A stretch of 44,992 nt of DNA from Myxococcus sp. CA023 (GTDB taxonomy: Bacteria; Myxococcota; Myxococcia; Myxococcales; Myxococcaceae), in NCBI RefSeq assembly GCF_010998615.1, contig NZ_JAAEAH010000076.1, positions 1 to 44,992 on the forward strand, read 5' to 3'. The translations under genes and the position numbers were made by a program. The notes under the pieces are model-generated. The model was not told where the DNA came from, made no database searches, and worked only from the letters and a program-made list of their open reading frames with translations. Shown here in pieces: positions 25,134-33,951 of this stretch; within the stretch, counting starts at the first letter, position 1; each line of letters starts with the position of its first letter.

Positions 25134-26663
25134 ATGCGTGCATGGTGGCAAGTGGCATGGGTCTGTCTGGCAACCGCGGGATGCGGCGGGCCTCTTCCAG
25201 AAGCATCGCTCTCCGAGGAACACGCCCCCGAGGAGGTCACCTCGCATTGGGATGCCCCACTCCCGAAGTTGGGGCCCGCCACGCTGTTGAAGGACATCTA
25301 CCCGCCTCCCCCGGGGCCATTCCCGGACCCGCTGGGTGGCCCATCGCCAACGGATCTGGTGTCCTTCCGCGGCAAGCTCTTCTTCTCCGCCTTCGACTTC
25401 GAGGCGGACCAGGGCGCGCTGTGGCGGAGCGCGGGCACGACAGCGAGCACTGTCCCCGTAAAGCACCTGGACGATTCTCCCGGACGGCTGACCGTCGTCG
25501 GCCAGCAGCTCTTCTTCACCGAAGGCTTCATGGAACACGGCGCGGACCTGTGGGTGAGTGATGGCACCACTGCGGGCACGCGTCAGGTGAAGGACCTTGC
25601 CCCGGAGGGCGGCACCGCCTCCCTGGCGAACTTCATCGCGGTGGGCAACAAGCTCTACTTCTTCCGGTCGGTCCGGCCCACCCTCATCGCCGCCGAGAAC
25701 CTGGAGCTGTGGCGCAGTGATGGCACCTCGGCCGGCACGGTGCGCGTGAAGGACCTGGGGCCGATGGACACCGTGAACGGGCCCTTTGACCTGGCGAGCG
25801 TGGGCAACCGCCTCTTCATGAGCCTCGGGATGCCCGACACCGGAGTGGAGCTCTGGGTGAGTGACGGCAGCGCCTCCGGAACCCGCCTCGTCAAGGACAT
25901 CAACCCGGGTGCCGCCTCCTCGTTCCCCCGGAGCCTGACGCAAGCGGAGGGAGTGCTCTACTTCTCCGCGGACGACGCCGTGCACGGCCGAGAACTGTGG
26001 CGCAGCGATGGCACGGCCAAGGGCACGGAGCTGGTCGAGGACACCGTTCCCGGCCCCCAGGGCTCGGAAGCGCAAATCTTCGCCCTGTTCAAGGAGCGCC
26101 TCTACTTCGCCACCTTCACACCGGGCTTCACCGTGACGGAGATTCGCAAGCTCGACCCGGACCCCTCCTGCCACCCGCGCTCGAATCTCGTCGCGAGCAT
26201 CCCCAACCCCTACGCCGACCTTCCCTTCGATTTCTTCATCTTCGTCGCCACGTCCACGGCGACCGAGAGAAAGCTCTACTTCACGCTCTTCTACGACATC
26301 GGCAGCCCCGCCCCCTTCGACGTCCAGCTGTGGCGGACCGATGCCACCGCCCAGGGAACGAAGCTGCTGTACCAGCCACTCATCGTCTCTCCGGACCTCC
26401 GACCGCCCACGCCGGTCCCCACCGATGACGGCCGCGTCGTCTTCTACGCCTTCGATGAAGCGCACGGCCACGAGCTTTGGGTGAGCAACGGACAGCCGAG
26501 CGGCACCAAGCTCCTGCAGGACATCGTCCCGGGCCCCGCCTCTTCCTATCCGCAGGACCTGCTGCGCGTGGGCGACTTCATCTACTTCACGGCACTGGAT
26601 GGGCAACTCGGCCGGGAGATCTGGGTATTGCCCGTGCCGAGGCCTCAGGTCGCGAGTCACTGA
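25134..26663 (+). CDS. ELWxxDGT-repeat lipoprotein
   Basis: A 509-residue lipoprotein with ATG at 25134 and GAGGGGA just upstream. The signal is MRAWWQVAWVCLATAGCGG, Cys at residue 17. Seven copies of the ELWxxDGTxxGT motif typical of myxobacteria are visible (ALWRSAGTTAST, DLWVSDGTTAGT, ELWRSDGTSAGT, ELWVSDGSASGT, ELWRSDGTAKGT, QLWRTDATAQGT, ELWVSNGQPSGT), separated by hydrophobic strands such as KLYFFRSV and VLYFSADD. Such repeats are expected to form a beta-propeller on the cell surface. No enzymatic residues were recognised. It is a single gene, followed by the second BP74-like gene 183 bases later. Confidence 0.88.
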   Translation: MRAWWQVAWVCLATAGCGGPLPEASLSEEHAPEEVTSHWDAPLPKLGPATLLKDIYPPPPGPFPDPLGGPSPTDLVSFRGKLFFSAFDFEADQGALWRSAGTTASTVPVKHLDDSPGRLTVVGQQLFFTEGFMEHGADLWVSDGTTAGTRQVKDLAPEGGTASLANFIAVGNKLYFFRSVRPTLIAAENLELWRSDGTSAGTVRVKDLGPMDTVNGPFDLASVGNRLFMSLGMPDTGVELWVSDGSASGTRLVKDINPGAASSFPRSLTQAEGVLYFSADDAVHGRELWRSDGTAKGTELVEDTVPGPQGSEAQIFALFKERLYFATFTPGFTVTEIRKLDPDPSCHPRSNLVASIPNPYADLPFDFFIFVATSTATERKLYFTLFYDIGSPAPFDVQLWRTDATAQGTKLLYQPLIVSPDLRPPTPVPTDDGRVVFYAFDEAHGHELWVSNGQPSGTKLLQDIVPGPASSYPQDLLRVGDFIYFTALDGQLGREIWVLPVPRPQVASH

Positions 26664-26846
26664 CGCCTCGCCAACCCATCGCACTGGCGGCCTGCCGGTT
26701 CTCGGAGGCCGCCCCCGCCCCGTGCGACTGCCTCAGACGACACACCTCGCGACGCCGCATTCAAGACACACCACCGCTACCGGCAGGTGATACAAGCGAG
26801 TGAGGACAATCGCCTATATGGGGCCCCTAACCCAAGGAGCCCTTCA

Positions 26847-27197
26847 ATGGCAAACACGGTACGATTCGCCTTCACGCAGCACTCCCAGCCCAACCTGGAG
26901 TTCATCATCGAGTTGGCTGACGAGAAGACGATTGCACATGCACGGAAGATTCTCTCTGGCGAGGAGCGGAACGAAGTCCACGTCCACGGACGAATCATCA
27001 AGCGGGCCGCGGCCTACAACCCGAAGTTCTCCTTCCACCTGGACCCGAGCACCATCCGCTTCTTCGCGATGGCCATCGAGGTCTGCGATGCCAACATGAC
27101 GTATGTGGAAGACCACCTCGACGAGGCGGGCGGTGCATTCCTCCCGGGCGGGCACTGGTGCCCGTGGGACTCCAAGCTGACGCGCGAAGTCACCTGA
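26847..27197 (+). CDS. BP74-N-domain-like small protein, copy 2
   Basis: A 116-residue paralogue of the gene at 4433, with the same length and the same motifs (FIIELADEKTIAHARKIL, YNPKFSFHLDPSTI, IEVCDANMTYVEDHLDEAGG, HWCPWDSKL). The ATG at 26847 follows AAGGAG. The two proteins differ in about 14 of the first 30 residues and by two residues near position 85. At DNA level 26919-27088 equals 4505-4674 exactly, while the last 100 bases carry several silent changes. The different start regions imply separate promoters. Function is unknown. Confidence 0.65.
   Translation: MANTVRFAFTQHSQPNLEFIIELADEKTIAHARKILSGEERNEVHVHGRIIKRAAAYNPKFSFHLDPSTIRFFAMAIEVCDANMTYVEDHLDEAGGAFLPGGHWCPWDSKLTREVT
26919..27088 (+). 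repeat. 170-bp block identical to 4505-4674
   Basis: Direct-repeat partner of the block in the first BP74-like gene. Identity begins at GACGAGAAG and ends at CTGCGA; both borders are flanked by differences. Confidence 0.85.
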
Positions 27198-27251
27198 TCC
27201 CCTTCAGGTAGGTCCGCGAGCAGAGAGCCCTGCGTGGCCGAAGAAGCCACG

Positions 27252-27338
27252 CAAGGCCGCGTGGTGTTGAGGCTCAAGCTGTCCCAGCCAAGCGAGCCAG
27301 GCCCCTGCCGCGCACCGCATGGGAGCGCGGACAAGGCC
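27252..27338 (+). mobile_element. Internal fragment of the IS91-like element (copy E)
   Basis: CCGCGTGGTGTTGAGGCTCA, then a divergent patch, then CTGCC-CGCACC and ATGGGAGCGCGG match the stretch found at 40670-40740 and 36118-36186 in the IS91-like remnants. The end shared by the other copies is missing. It lies in the 229-base gap between the BP74-like gene and the methyltransferase gene, which shows nothing else. Confidence 0.5.
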
Positions 27339-27425
27339 GGTCCTATGGCCTTTCGCCCAGAAGGACGCCCCCGCGACTACCGTCATCGCCAACCGGCGGA
27401 GCAGCGGCGCATAGAATGCGCCGAC

Positions 27426-28640
27426 ATGGACTTCCAGGCGCGACTCGAAGCGCTCACGCACCAACTCCGGCCCTGGTCCCCGCTCTGGTCCCGCTCCATC
27501 CTCCAGGGCTGGCCCGGGTCCGGCGCCGCCTATCCTGAGGACTGGCTGGCCTATGCCCGGTCGCTCGATGAAGCGGGCGAGCAGCGGCTGGACCAGGGGA
27601 CGCTCGCGGGAGTCCCGCCTCCGGCCCTGTGCGCACTCCTGGGCGCGCTCCAGGAACTGACGGCGCTGCCCTGGCACGAGGGCCTTCACGCGCTGACTGT
27701 CGCGGAGACGCAGGGCCTCAGCGCCAAGAAGACCCACGAGCTCGAGCGGGTGCTCGCCCTGCTCGCGCCGAGAACGCGCTTCATCCACCAAGCGGTCGAT
27801 ATCGGCGGCGGCATGGGACATCTCGCCCGCCTCTGTGCGCGGACGTTCGGGTGGACCTTCCACAGCATCGATCGGGACGCCGCGCTGCAGGACAAGGGCC
27901 GACGGTGGCTGACGCGACCCCCCCCCCCAGGCGGGGACACCCTGTGTTTCATCCAGGCCTCCGTCGAGGACGGGCTCCAACCACAGCTCGATCCGCTCTT
28001 CTCCGGCCGGGACCGCGCCTCGATTGGTCTGCACACCTGCGGGCCGCTCGCCCTCACGCAGATCCGCAAGAGCCAGGGGGCGGGCTTCGTCCTGAACATC
28101 GGCTGCTGCTACGACAAACTGGAGGTCCCACGGGATTACCCCGTCTCCCGCTTCGGGAGCGAGCATCCGCTGCCCTTCACCCCACATGCCCTGGCGTTGA
28201 CGACGCGGGGACGGCATCACAAGACCGAGGTGGAGTTCGCGCGGATGAAGCGGGTGTATGCGTGGCGCTTCGCGTTCGATCTCCTATCGAGGCGGCACTT
28301 TCCCGAACGCGGCTTCGTGAGAGCCGGGGACGCGCCCCGGGCGCTTTACGCCGAATGCTTCGCCGTCTACGCGCGCGACCGCCTGGAGCGCCTGGGCCTC
28401 GATCCCCGCATGACGGACGCCGAGCTGAATGCCTTCGAGGTGTCCGTTCGCGCCGAGACACGGGACCTTTTGCTCTGCCATCTGCTGAGGGACCGCTTCG
28501 CGAGGGCGTTGGAGGTCGTGCTCCTGCTTGATCGCGCGATCCTCCTGGAGGAATTGGGCTTCCAGGTCGAGCTCCTCCAGCTCTTCGATCCGCGCCTGTC
28601 TCCGCGCAACCTCGCACTCATCGCGTCGCGGAGCGCTTGA
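27426..28640 (+). CDS. METTL25/RRNAD1-like methyltransferase
   Basis: A 404-residue soluble protein with ATG at 27426. Residues 95-130 carry the family lead MSxKKxHE (GLSAKKTHELERVLALL). SAM-binding motif I reads VDIGGGMGHLARLCA; later motifs are SIGLHTCGPLALTQIR and VLNIGCCYDKL, typical of the Methyltransf_32 group that includes eukaryotic METTL25 and RRNAD1, for which arginine or rRNA-related targets are proposed. A C-terminal helical region (about residues 280-404) matches the family length. The substrate in bacteria is unknown. An unbroken run of 11 C residues at 27918-27928 lies inside the coding sequence, within the SAM-binding domain. Single gene, with IS91-like debris just upstream. 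Confidence 0.75.
   Translation: MDFQARLEALTHQLRPWSPLWSRSILQGWPGSGAAYPEDWLAYARSLDEAGEQRLDQGTLAGVPPPALCALLGALQELTALPWHEGLHALTVAETQGLSAKKTHELERVLALLAPRTRFIHQAVDIGGGMGHLARLCARTFGWTFHSIDRDAALQDKGRRWLTRPPPPGGDTLCFIQASVEDGLQPQLDPLFSGRDRASIGLHTCGPLALTQIRKSQGAGFVLNIGCCYDKLEVPRDYPVSRFGSEHPLPFTPHALALTTRGRHHKTEVEFARMKRVYAWRFAFDLLSRRHFPERGFVRAGDAPRALYAECFAVYARDRLERLGLDPRMTDAELNAFEVSVRAETRDLLLCHLLRDRFARALEVVLLLDRAILLEELGFQVELLQLFDPRLSPRNLALIASRSA
27918..27928 (+). repeat. C11 homopolymer tract within the methyltransferase gene
   Basis: Eleven consecutive C residues encode part of R-P-P-P-P-G. In the given sequence the frame is open through the tract. Gain or loss of one C would truncate the protein near its middle. 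Confidence 0.9.
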
Positions 28641-28861
28641 GCACGTCTCGGGCCGGGCCATCTATTCGGTGGGCTCCGCCAATGCAGATAGTTTTTTCTC
28701 TTCCGTTGCGTCATGGATAGCGCTCCGGTCCATCCATTTCGTACAGGACAGCGCAAAGTCGTGGAGCCAGAGGTCCCTGTCCCGAGTCCTCGTTCCGCAT
28801 CAGCATGAGCCCATTTCGCGGACGGCTACGGCCTGGATGCGAAGCCAGTGAGGAGAATGTC

Positions 28862-30262
28862 ATGCGACAGCTCATGCGATGGAGTCTCGCGGTGCTCGCC
28901 GTACTGTTCCTGGGATGTGGCGCTGGGAACGAAGCGCCCGTGGACGTCGTGCCGGCCACCACAGCACAGACGCACAGCTTGGATTCCAGTCCTCGGGAAT
29001 TGTCTGGCGCGACCCGGTGGGCACAGCGACTCACCGGTCCGAGCGAGGAGGTGGCAGCCGACGTGGCACATGATGGAGACGGAAACTTCTTCATCGCCGC
29101 GGCATTCGAGGGCAAGTTGTCAGATGCGAAGGGGACACTGGGGAAGTCCGCAACGCGGGCCTCCGTCCTTGCGAAGTACCGCCCCAATGGTCAGCGGGTG
29201 TGGACTCGGACCGTGCCCGCGCAGGTGAGGGCGCTCGCGACGAACCGAGCGCGGCACGTGCTTGTGACCGGCACCTTCGAAGGAAGCATCGACCTGGGCG
29301 GGGGCCCGCTCACCGTTGGTGAATTCCTGGCGGGCGTGTTCCTGGCCGCGTTCGACGCGAGTGGTCGCCACGTCTGGTCTCTCGCCTATCCGCTGGAGTT
29401 CTTCAGCTTCTTCGGCGCGCGAAAGATGCTCACGGACAGCCATGGCAACATCGCGGTCACCGGTGTGCTGCGAGGAGCCATCTACTTCGACACCGGGTAC
29501 GTCGTTGCGGACAGCGCGCCCGTCCTCCTCCGGTTCTCGCCAACGGGCAGCTACCAGTGGAGCTACGTCGAATCGCCGTACTTCGGTGAGTCAGGCGGCG
29601 TCGCCACGGACGAGGACGACAACCTCTACATGGCCGGAACCATCATCACGGACCTGTATCCGCCGCTGGATGTCATTCCCTTCGTGAACAAGTTCTCCCC
29701 GGCGGGGACGCGGCTGTGGCAGCGGCAGTTGGACACCACCCTTGGCTACGCACAGAGCGTGGGAGTGCACGGAAATCGCGTGGTCCTCACCGGCACCTTC
29801 ATGTCGCCGCTCTCCTTCGGAGGCCAGACGTTCTTCCCCCAGCACTCACAGGATGGCTTTGTCGTCGCGCTCACCCGTGCGAACGAGGAGCGCTGGGCGA
29901 AGCAGTTCGGTCGCGAGGTGCTGGATATTTCGTTGGACCACCGCGACGACCTGGTGGTCGTGGGGAGGTATGAGGACGGAGATGACCTCGGCCTCGGGCC
30001 GCTCAGCGGCGTGCCTGGAAGTGATACCAACCTCTTCGCCGCGAAGTACGACCGGGTCGACGGACATCCCCGCTGGACGAGAGGCTTTCCCATGGCCCAC
30101 CCGCCGGATGTGTCGACAGCCATTGACCGCTATCGCGTGTCGGTTGACGAAGCGGGGGCGTCGGTGTTTCTGGGAGGCCTCATCGCCCCCCTCGACGTTG
30201 GGCCCAAGACGCTCGTGCCTTCTGGCGTCCGCGACCTGTTCCTGCTGGGGCTGAAACCCTGA
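28862..30262 (+). CDS. Propeller-like surface lipoprotein
   Basis: A 466-residue lipoprotein. The ATG at 28862, with AGGAGA about 6 bases upstream, opens MRQLMRWSLAVLAVLFLGCG, Cys at residue 19. The mature protein is a series of about 60-residue beta repeats with D.DGN-type turns (VAHDGDGNFFIAAAFEG, DSHGNIAVTGVLRG, DEDDNLYMAGTI, DHRDDLVVVGRYE), each followed by strands such as VLAKYRPNGQRVWTR and FVNKFSPAGTRLWQR. This is the SBBP/beta-propeller style common in myxobacterial cell-surface proteins. No catalytic motif was seen. Single gene. Confidence 0.8.
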   Translation: MRQLMRWSLAVLAVLFLGCGAGNEAPVDVVPATTAQTHSLDSSPRELSGATRWAQRLTGPSEEVAADVAHDGDGNFFIAAAFEGKLSDAKGTLGKSATRASVLAKYRPNGQRVWTRTVPAQVRALATNRARHVLVTGTFEGSIDLGGGPLTVGEFLAGVFLAAFDASGRHVWSLAYPLEFFSFFGARKMLTDSHGNIAVTGVLRGAIYFDTGYVVADSAPVLLRFSPTGSYQWSYVESPYFGESGGVATDEDDNLYMAGTIITDLYPPLDVIPFVNKFSPAGTRLWQRQLDTTLGYAQSVGVHGNRVVLTGTFMSPLSFGGQTFFPQHSQDGFVVALTRANEERWAKQFGREVLDISLDHRDDLVVVGRYEDGDDLGLGPLSGVPGSDTNLFAAKYDRVDGHPRWTRGFPMAHPPDVSTAIDRYRVSVDEAGASVFLGGLIAPLDVGPKTLVPSGVRDLFLLGLKP

Positions 30263-30720
30263 CGGGCCTGTCCCCCTGACTTGTTGTGACACCGGGTGTG
30301 GGAAGGACTGCCCGACGCGCTCCTAGCAGCCCTCCACCGTCACTTCAGGGGGCGGCCTGGGCCGGAGGCTCCTTGGTCACGACGGAGACCTTGCAAGCCA
30401 CTCACGGATGCGAGCAGCCAGAGCGCCCCGGTCTCCAGGAGCTCACGAGAAGTCCGTGGGTGGCTGGCGGTCGCGTGTGCCCTGGCGAGGTATCCCTCTC
30501 TGCCAACGTAAGTGAGACAGTTCGTATCCAGCAGTTTCGTGTGCAGGGCGACCCAGGTAGACATCCTCGAACTCTGCACGCACACTGAGCTTGCCCGACA
30601 AAATCCGGGGAGGCTCAAACCGCGTATACGCCGATGGAGGGCCAGGGCCCTCGGCCTTTTGCTCACGGCAACCGGCCCGTTCTTCGGCTTTCTGCTCTGG
30701 GGGCTGCATGCGAATCGCGC

Positions 30721-30747
30721 CCCGGGTGCTGGCGGGCAGCACCCGGG
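30721..30747 (-). terminator. Perfect 11-bp hairpin after the DHS-like gene
   Basis: CCCGGGTGCTG pairs with CAGCACCCGGG across a GCGGG loop, about 95 bases beyond the minus-strand stop at 30842. The rest of the 580-base gap 30263-30841 has open frames but no recognisable product or ribosome binding site. Confidence 0.55.
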
Positions 30748-30841
30748 CGGCGGAGCCGATCCGCACGCCCGAGTCGATGGCGGAGCGCTTGTGGAGCCCG
30801 AGCCGGAGCACCTCGCCGGCAGGGTCTCCAGAGCCGCTCTT

Positions 30842-31837
30842 TCAGCCCTTCTTCTGGCGCACGCCCCAGCAGTCGAGGACGTACGAGAAGACCAGCGGCG
30901 CCACGATCGTCGCATCGGACTCGATCACGAAGCGGGGCGTGTCGACGTCGACCTTGTGCCAGGTGATCTTCTCGTTGGGCGGTGCGCCGCTGTAGGAGCC
31001 GAACGAGGGCGTGCTGTCGGAGATCTGGCAGAAGTAGGACCAGTAGGGGACCTCCTCCTCCAAATCGAGGCGCAGCATCGGCACCACGCAAATTGGGAAG
31101 TCGCCGGCGATCCCCCCTCCGATCTGGAAGAAGCCGACCTTCGCGGACGAGGAGGTCTCCCGGTACCAGTCGGCGAGGGCCGCCATGTATTCGGCGCCGC
31201 CGCGGATTGGACTCCAGGTTTCCAGCTCCTTGCGCATCACGCTGGCGACGAACACGTTGCCCAGCGTGGAGTCCTCCCATCCCGGTACGAAGATCGGAAG
31301 GCGCTTCTCCGCAGCCGCCAGGAGCCACGAATGTCGAGGATCCACCTGGTACGAGCCGGCCAGCGCGCCGGAGAGGAGCAGTTCGTAGAGGTACTCGTGG
31401 GGAAAGTGGCGGCGCCCGTCCCGCTCCGCCCTCTGCCAGAGTTCGAGGAGGGGGCGTTCGACCTTGCGCATCGCCTCCTCTTCCGGGATGCAGGTATCTG
31501 CCACGCGATTGAGCCCCTTGTCGCGCAACTCGGCCTCCTGCTCCGCTGTGAGGCTGCGGGGATCGGGCACCCGCACGTAGTGCTCCTGGGCCACCAGGTT
31601 GAAGACGTCCTCCTCCAGATTCGCGCCCGTGGTCGTGATCGCGTGGACCTTGTCGCGGCGGATCATCTCGGCGAGCGAAATCCCCAGCTCCGCCGTGCTC
31701 ATGGCACCCGCGAGCGTCACCATCATCTTGCCACCGTCATCGGCGTGCGCCGCCCAGGCGTCCGCTGCATCCACGAGGGTCCGGGCGTTGAAGTGCCGGA
31801 AGTGGTGCCGCAGCACGCATCGAACGGAAATGGTCAT
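30842..31837 (-). CDS. Deoxyhypusine-synthase-like protein
   Basis: A 331-residue enzyme of the deoxyhypusine synthase family. The ATG at 31837 follows GAGGAC about 8 bases upstream. NAD-binding features are MVTLAGAMSTAELG and AITTTGANLEEDVFNL. The C-terminal SYSGAPPNEKITWHKVDV keeps the lysine (about residue 295) in the place of the catalytic Lys of the eukaryotic SWGK motif. SDATIVAPLVFSY follows, as in the family. Bacteria lack eIF5A, so these homologues are thought to act in polyamine metabolism, for example making homospermidine from spermidine or putrescine. Which reaction applies here cannot be told from sequence alone. Single gene with its own terminator. Confidence 0.88.
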   Translation of the reverse strand: MTISVRCVLRHHFRHFNARTLVDAADAWAAHADDGGKMMVTLAGAMSTAELGISLAEMIRRDKVHAITTTGANLEEDVFNLVAQEHYVRVPDPRSLTAEQEAELRDKGLNRVADTCIPEEEAMRKVERPLLELWQRAERDGRRHFPHEYLYELLLSGALAGSYQVDPRHSWLLAAAEKRLPIFVPGWEDSTLGNVFVASVMRKELETWSPIRGGAEYMAALADWYRETSSSAKVGFFQIGGGIAGDFPICVVPMLRLDLEEEVPYWSYFCQISDSTPSFGSYSGAPPNEKITWHKVDVDTPRFVIESDATIVAPLVFSYVLDCWGVRQKKG

Positions 31838-32169
31838 GTCATGTCCTCGAATGGAGAAGACGCCCGCACCGCCCCCAGGGGAACGGCACGGACGAACGAA
31901 GTGAAGGGAACGCCGCGCCTTGCAGCACGAGCGAGCCCGCCAGCTTTTCCGAACATTCGGATGGAGCACCGGCAGCGGAGGCGACAATCACGCGCCACAC
32001 CGTCTGGAACCGGCAGGATTTCGCGTATCAAACGAACACCCCTGGTGCAAGCCTGCCCTGCGGCCCATGCCAGGTTGCAGCGTGATGCAGGGGCTCCTCG
32101 CTTGAAAAGGCCGAGAAACGCGAAGCTGGAGCGGTGTCGGCACGACGGCCTGCCTTTCTCCGAGTCACC

Positions 32170-32400
32170 TCTCTGACCGGGAGCACAGACGAGCCGCGGC
32201 GCTTGAGGACCACGGAATCGGCTCTCCGAATCCCTTTGATGCGGCGCGGTACGTCGCCTGGCTCTCGCACCAAGCCCCCCTCACGTCGGAGGGGCTCGCG
32301 TTCGCGCTTCTCGACGATGCGCTCGCCGGTCAACTCGGGGTGAGCGCGAGGCCGGACGTAAGCGGATACGCGCGCCCTCTACGACCTTGTGCCATCGCAG
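32170..32400 (+). pseudogene. Possible gene fragment
   Basis: One plus-strand frame reads as protein-like sequence (RRAAALEDHGIGSPNPFDAA, then RYVAWLSHQAPLTSEGLAFA, then LLDDALAGQLGV) with good GC3 bias. It has no start codon with a ribosome binding site and runs into the IS91-like remnant at 32427. This suggests the remnant of a gene cut by the element. I recognise no family. The surrounding gap (31838-32799) holds no intact gene. Confidence 0.35.
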
Positions 32401-32426
32401 CGGGGGCGTGGCCTCAGTGCACAGCT

Positions 32427-32690
32427 ATTTCACGAGGCCTGGAGGTTTCACGCCCCCAGGGAGTCCGGCACGACAGGGCACGGTGAACTCTTACGTGGAC
32501 TGGGCAGAGCTGCGGAGGAGGACGTCCGATGTTGGCGTGTTCGCCTGCGTGAGGTGTGGAGGCAGGCTTAAGGGTCTTGGCGTACGTGAAGGGGGCCGGG
32601 AGCATCGCTCGGGAGGCCCCGTCAGCGGCCCTCCTCGGCCCCTCCGCTCCAGCCCACACCCTCAACAGGGCCTCTATCCCGCCTATACGT
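32427..32690 (+). mobile_element. IS91-like remnant, copy A
   Basis: This matches copy C (40415-40880) from ATTTCACGAGGCCTGGAGG to the shared 3' end CCCGCCTATACGT at 32690, but about 200 internal bases are missing after GTGAAGGGGGCC. The readable peptide VDWAELRRRTSDV with VFACVRCGG is the C-terminal zinc-ribbon part of an IS91-type (Y2, rolling-circle) transposase, then frameshifted. No terminal inverted repeats are visible, as expected for this family. Confidence 0.75.
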
Positions 32691-32799
32691 CTGAACCGAG
32701 GTGCGAGAAGGCCCTGCCCAAGGGCAACGGTAGGCTCTGCGGTATAGACCGGTACGCCCGCCGCCTCTTCGGCGGTCTCCTTCAGTAGAAAGCACGGCC

Positions 32800-33339
32800 A
32801 TGAAACCGCCCTCTCAGCTCCGCTGCACCTGCGGAAAGGTCCACCTCCAGGTGGAGGGAGCACCCATCGTCAGCGTCGAATGCTGTTGCAACAGTTGCCG
32901 TATGGCTGGCGCCAGGCTGGAAACCCTCCCCTCGGCCCCCCGAATCCTGGAGCCCCATGGCGCCACGCGTTTCGTGCTCTACCGCAAGGACCGCGTCCAC
33001 TTCCAGGAAGGCACCAGCCACCTCAAGGAGCTTCGCCTCACGCCCGAGGCGAAGACCCGCCGGGTCGTCGCCACCTGCTGCAACACGCCGGTCTTCCTCG
33101 AGTTCGAGAACGGCCACTGGCTCAGCCTCTACGGCGGCCTCTGGCCCGAGGGAACCCTGCCCCGGCTCGAGATGCGAACCATGGCCAGCGACCTCCCGCC
33201 CGGCGTGGTGCTTCCCGAGGATGTCCCGAATGGGAAGACTCAACCGTTCCCGTTCTTCGTCAAGCTCCTCGGTGCGTGGATCATGATGGGATTCCGCAGC
33301 CCGAAGCTCACCTTCATCCACGGAACGCTCCACTTCTGA
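32800..33339 (+). CDS. GFA/CENP-V-fold protein, DUF6151-like
   Basis: A 179-residue soluble protein with ATG at 32800. Cys groups expected for zinc in the GFA (glutathione-dependent formaldehyde-activating enzyme-like) fold are present: CTCGKVHL, VECCCNSCRMAG and ATCCNTPV. The stretch FVLYRKDRVHFQEG and the LTPEAKTRRVVA segment are typical of the DUF6151 branch. Activity is unproven in this group. The start follows directly after IS91-like debris, and the ribosome binding site is weak (AGTAGAAAG). Single gene; downstream 33340-33951 holds no gene I can support. Confidence 0.8.
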   Translation: MKPPSQLRCTCGKVHLQVEGAPIVSVECCCNSCRMAGARLETLPSAPRILEPHGATRFVLYRKDRVHFQEGTSHLKELRLTPEAKTRRVVATCCNTPVFLEFENGHWLSLYGGLWPEGTLPRLEMRTMASDLPPGVVLPEDVPNGKTQPFPFFVKLLGAWIMMGFRSPKLTFIHGTLHF

Positions 33340-33951
33340 CGCGGACGGCGTGCTTGAGACTGAGGGCACAGCCTCGTGCCGCTCCGCGAGTCCAGAGGGC
33401 CCCGGCCGCGGTCCTCCTGATTCTCCGCGAGGGCCCTCTGCTGAGGAACACCGGCTCCCGATCCATCTCCAGGGCATCGCGCCGGTACTGGGCCACCGGC
33501 TGCCATGACGTTGCTGCACTGCTCGATGGCGACCATATTGAAAACATCGAGTCCGCTGCGATTTTCACGAAGGGAATCTTCACGGGTTCACTCCGTTGGA
33601 TGAACCAGCGGCATGGCAACAGCCGTGCGCTTCGGATTGTGCATGTTCGTTCACTGGGATTCGCGGAACGAAGTGCATGCCGAGCTTGAGCACTGACGCG
33701 TCAGCCATAGAAACCGACACGTCATGAACGCGGCGCGGCCCACGGACTTCACACGAGCTGACTGCGCCGCCGCGCGCTCGACGAGCTACGCGAACGGGTG
33801 GGGACGGAGGGACTTCCCGGTCGTGACCACGGCGAGCCGGGGAGCCCCCATCAATCAGGCGCAAGAAGCGGGCTGCCTTCATGCAGGCGCTCTTCTATCC
33901 GTAGCAGGGCGATGGGGAGCACACCCCATCACCACAGATGGAGAGCACCCC
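33340..33951. other. Gap upstream of the aldo/keto reductase
   Basis: About 610 bases. Open frames exist on both strands (33724-33951 plus, continuous with the reductase; 33580-33882 minus), but neither shows a domain, good start or consistent codon bias. The reductase promoter should lie here. Confidence 0.35.

Noticed and set aside
30340..30915. Minus-strand frame containing LLDTNCLTY, which looks like a PIN-domain start
   Set aside because: The match is only a few residues, the upstream part is low-complexity Arg/Ala, and there is no start or antitoxin partner.
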